7,721 bases of DNA from DATARH01 sp035507475 (GCA_035507475.1 DATJOB010000111.1:1-7721); one strand, 5' to 3'; positions 1-6,346 are shown, counted from the stretch's first letter. Numbers and translations: made by a program. Notes: a model not told the origin generated them from the sequence alone.

Positions 1-180
1 CGCGCCGCGCGTGAGGCGCAGCCAGGCGAGCTCGCCGAGCTTGTCGGCGAGCCCGGGCAGCGCGCGCTGCCCGGGCGGCGCATGGCTCACCGCCCGGTCG
101 CCGCGCCAGGTCACGGCCACCGCGGCAACGACCATGACAGCCGCCGCCGCGACGAGGAGCCGGAAGTTGCGCTGCCGCAT
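1..180 (-). CDS. DUF4340-type protein, N-terminal part (runs off the left edge)
   Basis: Partial gene; 60 codons are present and the frame is open to base 1. It starts at an ATG at 180-178, eight bases after the stop of the GldG-like gene. A GAGG Shine-Dalgarno sequence at 190-187 overlaps that stop codon, which suggests translational coupling. The visible protein begins MRQRNFRLLVAAAAVMVV, a short basic N-terminus followed by one hydrophobic segment (about residues 8-23) that should act as a membrane anchor or uncleaved signal. A segment around residues 41-57 (LPGLADKLGELAWLRL) resembles the start of the DUF4340 fold, where a 'fPgl.dkl..i..i.l' pattern is usual. Genes of this family commonly follow gldG-like genes in such ABC cassettes, and that position is much of the argument. 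The rest of the protein lies outside the window, so the family call is an inference. A 26-bp perfect palindrome sits inside this coding stretch. Confidence 0.72.
   Translation of the reverse strand, partial: MRQRNFRLLVAAAAVMVVAAVAVTWRGDRAVSHAPPGQRALPGLADKLGELAWLRLTRGA
51..76. repeat. 26-bp perfect palindrome inside the DUF4340-type gene
   Basis: Bases 51-76 equal their own reverse complement over all 26 positions. Each arm begins with GCCCGGGCAGC and the centre is GCGC. The symmetry ends at the flanking pair 50/77. In RNA it could fold as an 11-bp stem with a 4-nt loop. On the minus strand it encodes part of the segment after the membrane anchor (around APPGQRALPG). It has no U-tract, so it is not a standard terminator. 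Confidence 0.9.
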
Positions 181-188
181 CGCCGGCC

Positions 189-2153
189 TCAACTCCGCGC
201 CGCGCGCCGGCTGCGCGGGCGCAGCGCGGCGATCACGATGGCCGCGGCGATGACGACGATCGGCATCAGCGCGATGTCGAAGAATTCGAGCACGACCTTG
301 AGATGGCGGATGTCTTCGCGCGCCGCCGCTTCGACTTGGCGCAGCTGCTGGCGGGTGGCCAGCATGTCGCCGCGAAAGCGGTCGATCTCCTTGGTCTGCT
401 CGGCGGTGAGCGCGGTCGGGTTGGCGCCGGGATCGCCCGCGGTCAGGTCGTGCAGCTTCGCCTGGGTCTGCTTCAATTTCTGCTGCAGGCCCTGCTGCTC
501 GGCCGCGTAGCGATCGTCGGCCTGGCGCTGGATGCGCTCGACCACGGTGAACGGCCGCGCGGCGGTGCCGCGACTGCGCAGATCGACGAGGTCCTGGCCG
601 CCGGCCAGCACGTCGACCGCATTGGCGACGAAGTCTTCGTTGTTCGAGATCGGCTCGACCACGCGCTGGCCGTAGAAATCGTGGATCTCGGCCCAGAACC
701 GGTCGTCGAGCATGTCGGTGTCGGCGACGACGACGAGGTTGATCGGCTGCGCCGACCGCTTCAGCGCCGCCTCTGCCGACGCCGGCTTGGGCGCGCCGTC
801 CGGCAGCGCCGGCGCGCCGTCGGGAAAGGCGCTCGCCGCCTCGCCGGTCACCCGCGCCGCGAGCACGAAGCGGCGCTGCTCGGGACGGAAGCGGGCGAGC
901 AGCCCGGCGACGTCGGGCAGGCCCTTGATCTGGTCGACCGGCAGCTGCTCGGCATCGGTCGAGGTGCGGATCAACGGCTCGAACTGCGTCGTCGCGCCGG
1001 CGACCGGCTCGAGGATGCCGGCGCTCGCCATCGTGACCAGCGACAGGTCCGCGGTGATCGGATCGTCATGGTTGAGGTTGTCGGCCGGCAGGTTGAGCCA
1101 GCCGACATAATCCATCGCCTGCGGGTTGCGGCCGGGCACCGGCACCGCGACGCGGCGCGCGTCGAGCCGGTCGGCGGCGACGACGCCGGGCCGCATCGCG
1201 ATCCCCCAAGCCTTGAACAGCCGGTCGAGCTCGCCCGCCGGCGGCGACGCGTCGCCGGCCCCGCCACCACCCGTCCCGGCGCCACCCGTCCCGGCGCCCG
1301 GGGCGTGCGGCAGCGCCGCCTGCATCTCGGAATAGGGATCGACGAAGATCAGCGCCTTGCCGCCCTTGAGCACATACTGGTCGATCGCGAACTGCGTCGC
1401 CTCGGACAGGTGCTGCGGCTGGACCAGCATCAGCACGTCGATGTTCTTCGGGATCGCCGCGATCTCGGGCGAGAGCGGCTCGATGTCGACCGCCTGGCGG
1501 AGCTGGCTGACGATCGCCAGCGGCTCGGCCGGCTTGCCGTGCGCCGCCGCCATCGGGTCGCCCTGCAGCGGCAGCGTGCTGAGCAGCCCGACCACGGTGC
1601 GCTTGGGGAAGGCGAGCGCGTGGACGAGCCGCGTCAGGTCGTATTCGAGGAACCGCTCGCGCTCGGGGTTGAAGAAGGCGATGACCTGCTGGTCGTCGGT
1701 CGAGTTGGTGCCGGCGAGCCCGAAATAGACCGCCTCGCCCTGCTCGTTCAGCGGCGCGCTGTGCAGCCCGTAGGCGACGGCGCGGTCCTCGGCTTCGGTG
1801 AACGGCTGCGGATCGTAGACCTCGAGGCGGATCTTGCCCTTGGCCGCGGCGACGTACTGGTCGAGCAGCTCGCGCACCCGCTGGGCATAGACGCCGTAGG
1901 ACGGCACGCTGTCGCCGAGCCGGCTCGAATAATAAAATCGCAGCGTGACCGGCTCGTCGATCCGGGCGAGCGTGTCGCGGGTGCCGCGGGCGAGCGTATA
2001 GAGGCGCCCGTCGGTCAGGTCGAGCCGCTGCGTCGCGTAGCGCGCCGCGATCACGTTGGTCGCGACGAGGATCAGCCCGATCGCGGCGAGCGCGCCGGTC
2101 GCGCGCCCGGCGGGTGACCGCAGCCCCTCGCCGATCAGCCAGAAGAACCGCAC
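189..2153 (-). CDS. GldG-like ABC-transporter auxiliary protein (membrane-anchored, extracytoplasmic domain)
   Basis: A 654-residue protein, third in the ABC operon. The GTG start at 2153 is chosen because it lies one base after the permease stop, with AAGG nine bases upstream, and yields a natural N-terminus (RFFWLIGEGLRSP). Longer in-frame starts only translate permease DNA. One membrane segment lies at about residues 18-37, followed by the RLDLTDGRLYTLARGT motif (residues 43-58) typical of the GldG / 'ABC-type uncharacterized transport system' family. A large extracytoplasmic region follows. It includes a Gly-rich linker near residues 284-300 and a predicted coiled coil at about 538-617. 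A second membrane helix (about 624-644) ends in a basic tail. Two terminal helices around a periplasmic domain is the usual GldG topology. Such proteins partner the GldA ATPase and GldF permease. GldG is linked to gliding in Bacteroidetes, but the role in proteobacteria is unknown to me. Family assignment is firm; function is not. Confidence 0.88.
   Translation of the reverse strand: MRFFWLIGEGLRSPAGRATGALAAIGLILVATNVIAARYATQRLDLTDGRLYTLARGTRDTLARIDEPVTLRFYYSSRLGDSVPSYGVYAQRVRELLDQYVAAAKGKIRLEVYDPQPFTEAEDRAVAYGLHSAPLNEQGEAVYFGLAGTNSTDDQQVIAFFNPERERFLEYDLTRLVHALAFPKRTVVGLLSTLPLQGDPMAAAHGKPAEPLAIVSQLRQAVDIEPLSPEIAAIPKNIDVLMLVQPQHLSEATQFAIDQYVLKGGKALIFVDPYSEMQAALPHAPGAGTGGAGTGGGGAGDASPPAGELDRLFKAWGIAMRPGVVAADRLDARRVAVPVPGRNPQAMDYVGWLNLPADNLNHDDPITADLSLVTMASAGILEPVAGATTQFEPLIRTSTDAEQLPVDQIKGLPDVAGLLARFRPEQRRFVLAARVTGEAASAFPDGAPALPDGAPKPASAEAALKRSAQPINLVVVADTDMLDDRFWAEIHDFYGQRVVEPISNNEDFVANAVDVLAGGQDLVDLRSRGTAARPFTVVERIQRQADDRYAAEQQGLQQKLKQTQAKLHDLTAGDPGANPTALTAEQTKEIDRFRGDMLATRQQLRQVEAAAREDIRHLKVVLEFFDIALMPIVVIAAAIVIAALRPRSRRAARS
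1267..1296. repeat. Exact 15-bp tandem duplication encoding a Gly-rich linker
   Basis: The 15-base unit CCACCCGTCCCGGCG occurs twice, head to tail. On the minus strand it encodes two AGTGG-type pentapeptides within a longer run of Gly, Ala and Thr in the GldG-like protein. The unit is a multiple of three, so gain or loss keeps the frame. It looks like a slippage-prone flexible linker between subdomains. Confidence 0.9.
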
Positions 2154-2154
2154 C

Positions 2155-2892
2155 TCACGCCGCCTTGGTGAGGTCGACGAGCACGGCGCCCGCACCGAGG
2201 AAGGCGACGATGATCGAAACGAAATAGACGATGTCGCGCAGGTCGAGGACGCCGCGGGTGATCGCGGTGAAATGCCCGAACAGGCTGGCGCCGACCACGG
2301 CATGGATCACCGCCTCCGGCGCCCAGCCCTGGAACAGCCCGATCACGGTCTGCGTCCCCGCGGCGATCAGCACGAAGACGAGCGCGGCGGTGACGACGAA
2401 GGCGATCACCTGGTTCTTGGTCGCCGCCGAGACCGCCGCGCCGATCGCCAGGATCGCCCCCGCCATCAGCCAGCTGCCCAGATAGCTCGCGACGATGACA
2501 CCGTTGTCCGGGTGGCCGAGGAACAACACGGTCAGCCACAGCGGAAAGGTCAGCGCCAGCGCGATCCCGATGAACAGCCAGGCCGCGAGGACCTTGCCGA
2601 TCACCGCCTCCGACAGCCGGATCGGCAGCGTCAGGAACAGCTCGATCGTACCGCTCTTGCGCTCCTCGGCCCACAGCCGCATCGCCACCGCCGGGACGAG
2701 CACCAGATAGAGCCAGGGATGGAAGGTGAAGAACGATTGCAGGTCGGCCTGCCCGCGCTCGAAGAAATCGCCGACGAAAAAGGTCAACACGCCGGAGAGC
2801 ACGAGGAAGATGACGATGAACACATAGGCGAGCGGCGTCGCAAAATAACCGGCGAACTCGCGCCGGCAGATCACGGTTATGGTCCTGCTCAA
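2155..2892 (-). CDS. ABC-2 type permease, GldF-like
   Basis: Integral membrane subunit of the ABC transporter; about 245 residues from a TTG start at 2892, close to the usual GldF length. The N-terminus (SRTITVICRREFAGYFATPLAYVFIVIF) is characteristic: a short amphipathic lead, then a first helix at about residues 20-40. The conserved cytoplasmic stretch MRLWAEERKSGTIELFLTLP (about residues 71-90) is a hallmark of ABC-2 permeases, where it contacts the ATPase. Further hydrophobic segments complete about six helices, ending GAGAVLVDLTKAA. Start choice is uncertain. TTG 2892 has AAGG about ten bases upstream and best fits family N-termini. In-frame GTG codons at 2922 and 2940 are alternatives, and the latter would overlap the ATPase stop as GTGA. 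The gene ends one base before the GldG-like start, indicating tight coupling. The exported or extracted substrate is not known. Confidence 0.9.
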   Translation of the reverse strand: MSRTITVICRREFAGYFATPLAYVFIVIFLVLSGVLTFFVGDFFERGQADLQSFFTFHPWLYLVLVPAVAMRLWAEERKSGTIELFLTLPIRLSEAVIGKVLAAWLFIGIALALTFPLWLTVLFLGHPDNGVIVASYLGSWLMAGAILAIGAAVSAATKNQVIAFVVTAALVFVLIAAGTQTVIGLFQGWAPEAVIHAVVGASLFGHFTAITRGVLDLRDIVYFVSIIVAFLGAGAVLVDLTKAA

Positions 2893-2936
2893 TGATCGAT
2901 CGCCTTGGAGCCGATGAAGCACCGCCGCATGCCGGG

Positions 2937-3887
2937 TCACGCCCGGCTGGCTTCGTTGGGCGGCGCGGTGATCGCGCGGAACACGTCGTCGAGCCGGCCG
3001 CGCTCGACCGTGAACCCGGCGATCTGCCAGTCGCGGCCGGCTGCGAGGTCGGCGATCTCGGCGGCGATCGGCCGCTGGTCGCGCGCGACGATGGTGAGCG
3101 TCACCCGCTCGTCCCCGCCCGCGGCGTCGATCGCGGCGATGCCGGAGAGCGCGGCGAGGTCGGCGCGGATGCGCGCCTCGTTCGCCGCCCCGGTCTCGAG
3201 CCGGACCGCGTTGTGGAAGCGCGAGCGCGCGGCGAGCGCGGCGGGGCTGTCGTCGGCGAGGATGCGGCCGCGCGCGATGATGATCGCCCGGCTGCATACC
3301 GCCTCGACCTCCTCGAGCAAATGGGTCGAGATGACGATCGCCTTCTCGGCCTGCATCGCGGCGATGATGCCGCGCATCTCGTATTTCTGGTTGGGGTCGA
3401 GCCCGTCGGTCGGCTCGTCGAGCAGCACCACCGGCGGGTCGTGGAACAGCGCCTGGGCGACCCCGACGCGGCGCCGGTAGCCCTTGGACAGCGTCTCGAT
3501 GCGCTGCTCGTAGACCTCGCCGAGATGCACGAGCCCGACGATATGCTCGATTCGCGCCGCCGCCTCGCCGCTGCGATAGCCGCGGATCCGGGCGATGAAG
3601 CGCAGGAAATCGGCGACCGTCATGTCGGGGTAGGCAGGCGCGCCCTCCGGCAGGTAGCCGAACTGCCGCTTGGCGGCGAGCGGGTGCTGCTGGATGTCGT
3701 GGCCGCAGACGATCGCGGTGCCGGCGGTCGGCGCGAGAAAGCCGGTGATCATTTTCATCGTCGTCGACTTGCCGGCCCCATTCGGGCCGAGAAAACCGAT
3801 CACTTCGCCGCGAGCGACGCTGAACGACACGTCGTCGACCGCCACCAAAGGGCCGAAATTTTTGTAAAGATTGCGGATTTCGAGCAT
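2937..3887 (-). CDS. ABC transporter ATP-binding protein, GldA-like
   Basis: Cytoplasmic ATPase of the cassette and first gene of the minus-strand operon; 316 residues from ATG 3887. A GTG six bases upstream (3893) would add two residues. All nucleotide-binding motifs are visible: Walker A GPNGAGKST (residues 34-42), signature LSKGYRRR (133-140), Walker B VVLLDE (153-158) followed by PTDGLDP, and the H-loop His at about 189 (STHLLEE). At the Q-loop position the sequence reads YLPE (78-81), with Glu where Gln is standard; as I recall, this is common in the GldA/CcmA-like export branch. After the ATPase core there is a C-terminal extension of about 100 residues, ending GRLDDVFRAITAPPNEASRA, as in other drug- or Gld-type ATPases. 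It should energise the permease at 2155-2892. It is transcribed divergently from the cyclase, and a strong hairpin lies just upstream of its ribosome-binding site. Confidence 0.95.
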   Translation of the reverse strand: MLEIRNLYKNFGPLVAVDDVSFSVARGEVIGFLGPNGAGKSTTMKMITGFLAPTAGTAIVCGHDIQQHPLAAKRQFGYLPEGAPAYPDMTVADFLRFIARIRGYRSGEAAARIEHIVGLVHLGEVYEQRIETLSKGYRRRVGVAQALFHDPPVVLLDEPTDGLDPNQKYEMRGIIAAMQAEKAIVISTHLLEEVEAVCSRAIIIARGRILADDSPAALAARSRFHNAVRLETGAANEARIRADLAALSGIAAIDAAGGDERVTLTIVARDQRPIAAEIADLAAGRDWQIAGFTVERGRLDDVFRAITAPPNEASRA

Positions 3888-4003
3888 CCCCACCCCCGCG
3901 CGGCGCTGACACCCATCCCCGTGTCGCCGCGCAAGTCGGCTCCCATGATAGCAAGCCCCTCCCCGCTCCGATACCGAAGCGCCGGCCGCCAGGCGGGGTG
4001 GCG
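3888..4003. promoter_or_regulatory. Divergent intergenic region between the ABC operon and the cyclase
   Basis: These 116 bases separate the ATPase start (minus) from the cyclase start (plus), so promoters for both units should lie here or just inside the neighbouring genes. No strong sigma-70 match is visible. A weak plus-strand pair, GTGTCG (3921-3926) and CATGAT (3944-3949) with a 17-base spacer, is noted without conviction. A purine-rich AGGCGGGG (3991-3998) is the likely cyclase ribosome-binding site. Confidence 0.5.
3898..3932. promoter_or_regulatory. Bulged inverted repeat in the ATPase 5' leader
   Basis: Left arm GCGCGGC (3898-3904) plus GACAC (3908-3912) pairs exactly with GTGTC (3921-3925) plus GCCGCGC (3926-3932). 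This gives a 12-bp stem with a single 3-nt bulge and an 8-nt loop. On the minus strand it ends directly against the G-rich ribosome-binding region of the ATPase. It could be an RNA leader element for the ABC operon or a DNA operator. No regulator is identified. Confidence 0.55.
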
Positions 4004-5701
4004 ATGATCCGCCGCATCCGCCTCGCCGCCGGCCTGGTGATGCTGGCCTATGTCGCGATGCATTTGCTCAACCATGCGCTGGGCCTGGTGTCGCTCGGCG
4101 CGATGGCCTGGGCGCTCGACCGCGTCGTCTTCCCGCTCTGGTCGGCGCCGCCGATGCAGGTGGCGCTCTACGGCGGCTTCGTCGTGCATTACGCGCTGGC
4201 GTTGTGGGCGCTGTGGCAGCGCCAGACGCTACGGCTGCGCGTCGGCGAATACATGCAGCTCGCGCTCGGCTTCCTGATCCCGATCATGGTCGCGCGCCAC
4301 GTCGTCGGCACGCGCGTCTCGGCCGATTTTTTCGGCACCGACGCACTGTTCTATCGCTACGTGCTCTACAGCCTCTTCGTCGCGGCGCCGGCGCATGGCT
4401 GGCTGCAGCTCGCCGCGCTGGTCGTCGCCTGGGCGCACGCCATGCTCGGGCTGCATTTCTGGCTGCGCGTCCGGCCGTGGTACGCGCGCTGGCGCGAGCC
4501 CGGCCTCGTCGTCGCGGTGCTGGTGCCGGTGCTGTCGCTGCTCGGCGCGATCGCGGGCGCGCGCCAAGTGGCGGGGCTCGCCGCGGACCCCGGCTGGCGC
4601 GCCGCGGCGTTCGCCCATATGCGGCTGCCGACCCCGGCGACCGATGCGGCGCTCGACCGCATCGTCGACGCCGCGACCTGGTTCTTTGTCGCAGCGCTCG
4701 CCGCGGTGCTGCTGGCGCGGCTGGGGCGCCGGCTGTGGCAGCGCCGCCACGGCCTCGTTCGCATCACCTATCCCAACGGCCGCGTCGTCGACGTGGTGCG
4801 CGGCACCAGCGTGCTCGAGGCGAGCCGCCTCGCCCGCATCCCCCACGCCTCGATCTGCGGCGGTCGCGGGCGCTGCTCGACCTGCCGGGTGCGGGTGCGC
4901 GCCGCCTATCCGGGGCTGCCGCCGCCGAGCGAGGACGAGCGCCGCGTCCTCGCCCGCATCGGCGCGCGCGCCAATGTGCGGCTCGCCTGCCTGCTGCGCC
5001 CGGGGGTCGAGGTCCAGGTGACGCCGCTCCTGCCGCCGCTCGCCCAGGCGCAGGACGGCCTCACGCGGGTCGATTTCGCCCAGGGCAGCGAGCGCGAGGT
5101 CGCCGTGCTGTTCGCCGACATCCGCGGCTTCACCGCGCTGTCGGAGGGCCGCCTGCCCTATGATGTGGTGTTCATCCTCAACCGCTATTTCGCGGCGATG
5201 GGCCGCGCGGTCGAGAGCGCCGGCGGCCGCGTCGACAAGTTCGTCGGCGACGGCATCATGGCGCTGTTCGGCATCGACGGCGAGCCGGCGGCGGGCTGCC
5301 GCGACGCACTCGCCGCGGCGCGGCTGATGGGCGAGCGGCTGATCGAACTCAACCGCTCGCTGCACGCCGAGCTCAGCGAGCCGCTGCGCATCGGCATCGG
5401 CATCCATGTCGGGCCGGTCATCGTCGGCGAGATGGGCTACGGCAGCGCCACCTCGATCACCGCGATAGGCGATTCGGTCAACACTGCGAGCCGGCTCGAG
5501 GGGCTGGCCAAGGAATACGCCGCCGAGCTCGTCGTCTCCGACGAGGTCATCGCCCGTGCCGGGTTGGCGACCATGGCCGGCCGCCGCGGCGAGATCGAGA
5601 TCCGCGGCCGGCAGCAGCGGCTCGCCGTCGCGGTGTTCGACAGCGCCCGCGACCTGCCCGAGCCGAACGGCGTCGTCGCGGAAGCCGGCGGCGGCATCTA
5701 G
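4004..5701 (+). CDS. Redox-sensing class III adenylate cyclase (six-helix haem-type anchor, [2Fe-2S] domain, cyclase domain)
   Basis: Predicted to make cAMP from ATP; 565 residues from ATG 4004, with a GTG at 3998 as alternative start. Three parts are visible. (1) Residues 1-240 form about six hydrophobic helices with histidines at 20/24, 62, 99 and 145/151, in the pattern of dihaem-b succinate:quinone reductase anchors. (2) Residues 252-343 form a ferredoxin domain with Cys285, 291, 294 and 329 (C-x5-C-x2-C-x34-C), the spacing of adrenodoxin-type [2Fe-2S] proteins. (3) Residues 363 to about 548 form the catalytic domain. It has metal Asp372 and Asp416, adenine-selecting Lys412 and Thr486, and transition-state Asn493 and Arg497, so it looks catalytically complete. 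Sinorhizobium meliloti CyaC has this architecture and was described as a quinone-responsive dihaem-b cyclase carrying a binuclear Fe-S cluster. The same role here is inference. It is divergent from the ABC operon and convergent with the peroxidase. Confidence 0.93.
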   Translation: MIRRIRLAAGLVMLAYVAMHLLNHALGLVSLGAMAWALDRVVFPLWSAPPMQVALYGGFVVHYALALWALWQRQTLRLRVGEYMQLALGFLIPIMVARHVVGTRVSADFFGTDALFYRYVLYSLFVAAPAHGWLQLAALVVAWAHAMLGLHFWLRVRPWYARWREPGLVVAVLVPVLSLLGAIAGARQVAGLAADPGWRAAAFAHMRLPTPATDAALDRIVDAATWFFVAALAAVLLARLGRRLWQRRHGLVRITYPNGRVVDVVRGTSVLEASRLARIPHASICGGRGRCSTCRVRVRAAYPGLPPPSEDERRVLARIGARANVRLACLLRPGVEVQVTPLLPPLAQAQDGLTRVDFAQGSEREVAVLFADIRGFTALSEGRLPYDVVFILNRYFAAMGRAVESAGGRVDKFVGDGIMALFGIDGEPAAGCRDALAAARLMGERLIELNRSLHAELSEPLRIGIGIHVGPVIVGEMGYGSATSITAIGDSVNTASRLEGLAKEYAAELVVSDEVIARAGLATMAGRRGEIEIRGRQQRLAVAVFDSARDLPEPNGVVAEAGGGI

Positions 5702-6198
5702 CCGGGGGGCAGCAGCTTCTCGATCTCGCCGGTGACCGCGGCGTCGGTCGGTCGCACCGCGGACGGCCAGGCGCCGGCCAGCTCGCCATCGGGCGCGATC
5801 AGGTATTTGTGGAAGTTCCAGCGCGGCGCGGCGCCTTCGCCGAGCGTCTCGGCGACCCAGCGATAGAACGGGTGGGCGGCGCCGCCGATCACCGCGCATT
5901 TCGCGGCGAGCGGAAAATCGACCGCATAGGTCGTCTCGCAGAACGCCTTGATCTCGGCCGGCGAACCCGGCTCCTGCGCGCCGAAATCATTGGACGGCAC
6001 GCCGAGCACGACCAGGCCGCGGTCGCGATACTGCCGCCATAGCGCCTCGAGGTCGCGGTATTGCGGGGTATAGCCGCAATAAGACGCGGTGTTGACGACG
6101 AGCACCGGCCGTCCCGCCCAGGCAGCGAGCGGCAGCGCGCCGCCGTCGAGCCCGGCGAAGGCGAAGCGGTGGGCGGTGTCGGGCGCGGCGCTGGCCAT
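5698..6198 (-). CDS. Glutathione-peroxidase-family thiol peroxidase (Cys type)
   Basis: Reduces hydrogen peroxide or organic hydroperoxides; 166 residues, a normal length for bacterial members. The start is ATG 6198, with AAGGAGA upstream at about 9 bases spacing. There is no signal peptide, so it should be cytoplasmic. The catalytic tetrad is visible: peroxidatic Cys41 in NTASYCGYTPQY, Gln75 in SNDFGAQEPG, and Trp127-Asn128 in WNFHKYL. The active-site residue is Cys, encoded by a normal codon, so this is not a selenoprotein. Cys87 in IKAFCETTY sits where the resolving Cys lies in thioredoxin-dependent members, so thioredoxin may be the real reductant rather than glutathione. The gene converges on the cyclase and its stop overlaps the cyclase stop in CTAG (5698-5701). 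In-frame sequence upstream of 6198 lacks a family-like N-terminus and was not used. Confidence 0.95.
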   Translation of the reverse strand: MASAAPDTAHRFAFAGLDGGALPLAAWAGRPVLVVNTASYCGYTPQYRDLEALWRQYRDRGLVVLGVPSNDFGAQEPGSPAEIKAFCETTYAVDFPLAAKCAVIGGAAHPFYRWVAETLGEGAAPRWNFHKYLIAPDGELAGAWPSAVRPTDAAVTGEIEKLLPPG

Positions 6199-6245
6199 GG
6201 TCGGGATTCTCCTTGCGAGCGGCGGCGGTAGCGCCGGCTGCCCCG

Positions 6246-6273
6246 ACCATAGCGCGAATCGCCCGAGCGTCCA
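6246..6273 (-). promoter_or_regulatory. Candidate sigma-70-like promoter for the peroxidase gene
   Basis: On the minus strand TGGACG (6273-6268) and TATGGT (6251-6246) are separated by 16 bases, each matching four of six positions of the -35 and -10 consensus. Initiation near 6239 would give a leader of about 40 nt with AAGGAGA before ATG 6198. In DNA this GC-rich the match is suggestive only. Confidence 0.3.
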
Positions 6274-6280
6274 GGCGAGG

Positions 6281-6294
6281 CGCGCCGCGGCGCG
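6281..6294. repeat. 14-bp perfect palindrome in the divergent intergenic region
   Basis: CGCGCCGCGGCGCG is self-complementary over 14 bases. It lies between the peroxidase and exporter genes, just upstream of the candidate peroxidase -35 element. It could be an operator half-site pair, but such sequences arise easily in DNA of this composition. Confidence 0.4.
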
Positions 6295-6305
6295 GGATTT
6301 GCGTT

Positions 6306-6346
6306 GCGCCAAACAGGCGCTTCACGGAGACTGCGGCCAACCGCAG
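6306..6346 (+). promoter_or_regulatory. Two tandem small hairpins in the exporter 5' leader
   Basis: The first hairpin is GCGCC (6306-6310), loop AAACA, GGCGC (6316-6320). The second is CTGCGG (6331-6336), loop CCAA, CCGCAG (6341-6346). The second stem overlaps the first two bases of the likely Shine-Dalgarno AGGGGA (6345-6350), so folding could limit translation of the exporter. The loops do not match the ACGR loops of mini-ykkC (guanidine-II) riboswitches, and I recognise no known riboswitch class. Confidence 0.45.

Noticed and set aside
303..2117. A 604-codon plus-strand open frame opposite the GldG-like gene
   Set aside because: Its product is Arg-, Gly- and Asp-rich low-complexity sequence with no recognisable domain, as expected of an antisense frame in very GC-rich DNA. 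The minus-strand gene has clear family motifs.
2892..4007. A 371-codon plus-strand open frame opposite the ATPase
   Set aside because: It is a shadow of the ATPase with no domain-like features.
2893..4017. Extension of the permease frame upstream of 2892 to 4017
   Set aside because: The added residues are translated from the ATPase gene in the wrong frame and are Arg- and Ala-rich. The ATPase motifs in the other frame are decisive.
5640..5760. A transcription terminator between cyclase and peroxidase
   Set aside because: Only a weak 5-bp CCGGC/GCCGG pairing near 5684-5706 is visible, with no T-tract on either strand.
4229..5899. A 556-codon minus-strand open frame opposite the cyclase
   Set aside because: The translation is Arg-, Ala- and Asp-rich without domains, and it also runs across the peroxidase gene. 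The plus-strand cyclase has all catalytic motifs.
6199..6312. An N-terminal extension of the peroxidase that might serve as a signal peptide
   Set aside because: The extra residues lack a proper hydrophobic core and cleavage site, and ATG 6198 has a good ribosome-binding site and a family-like N-terminus.
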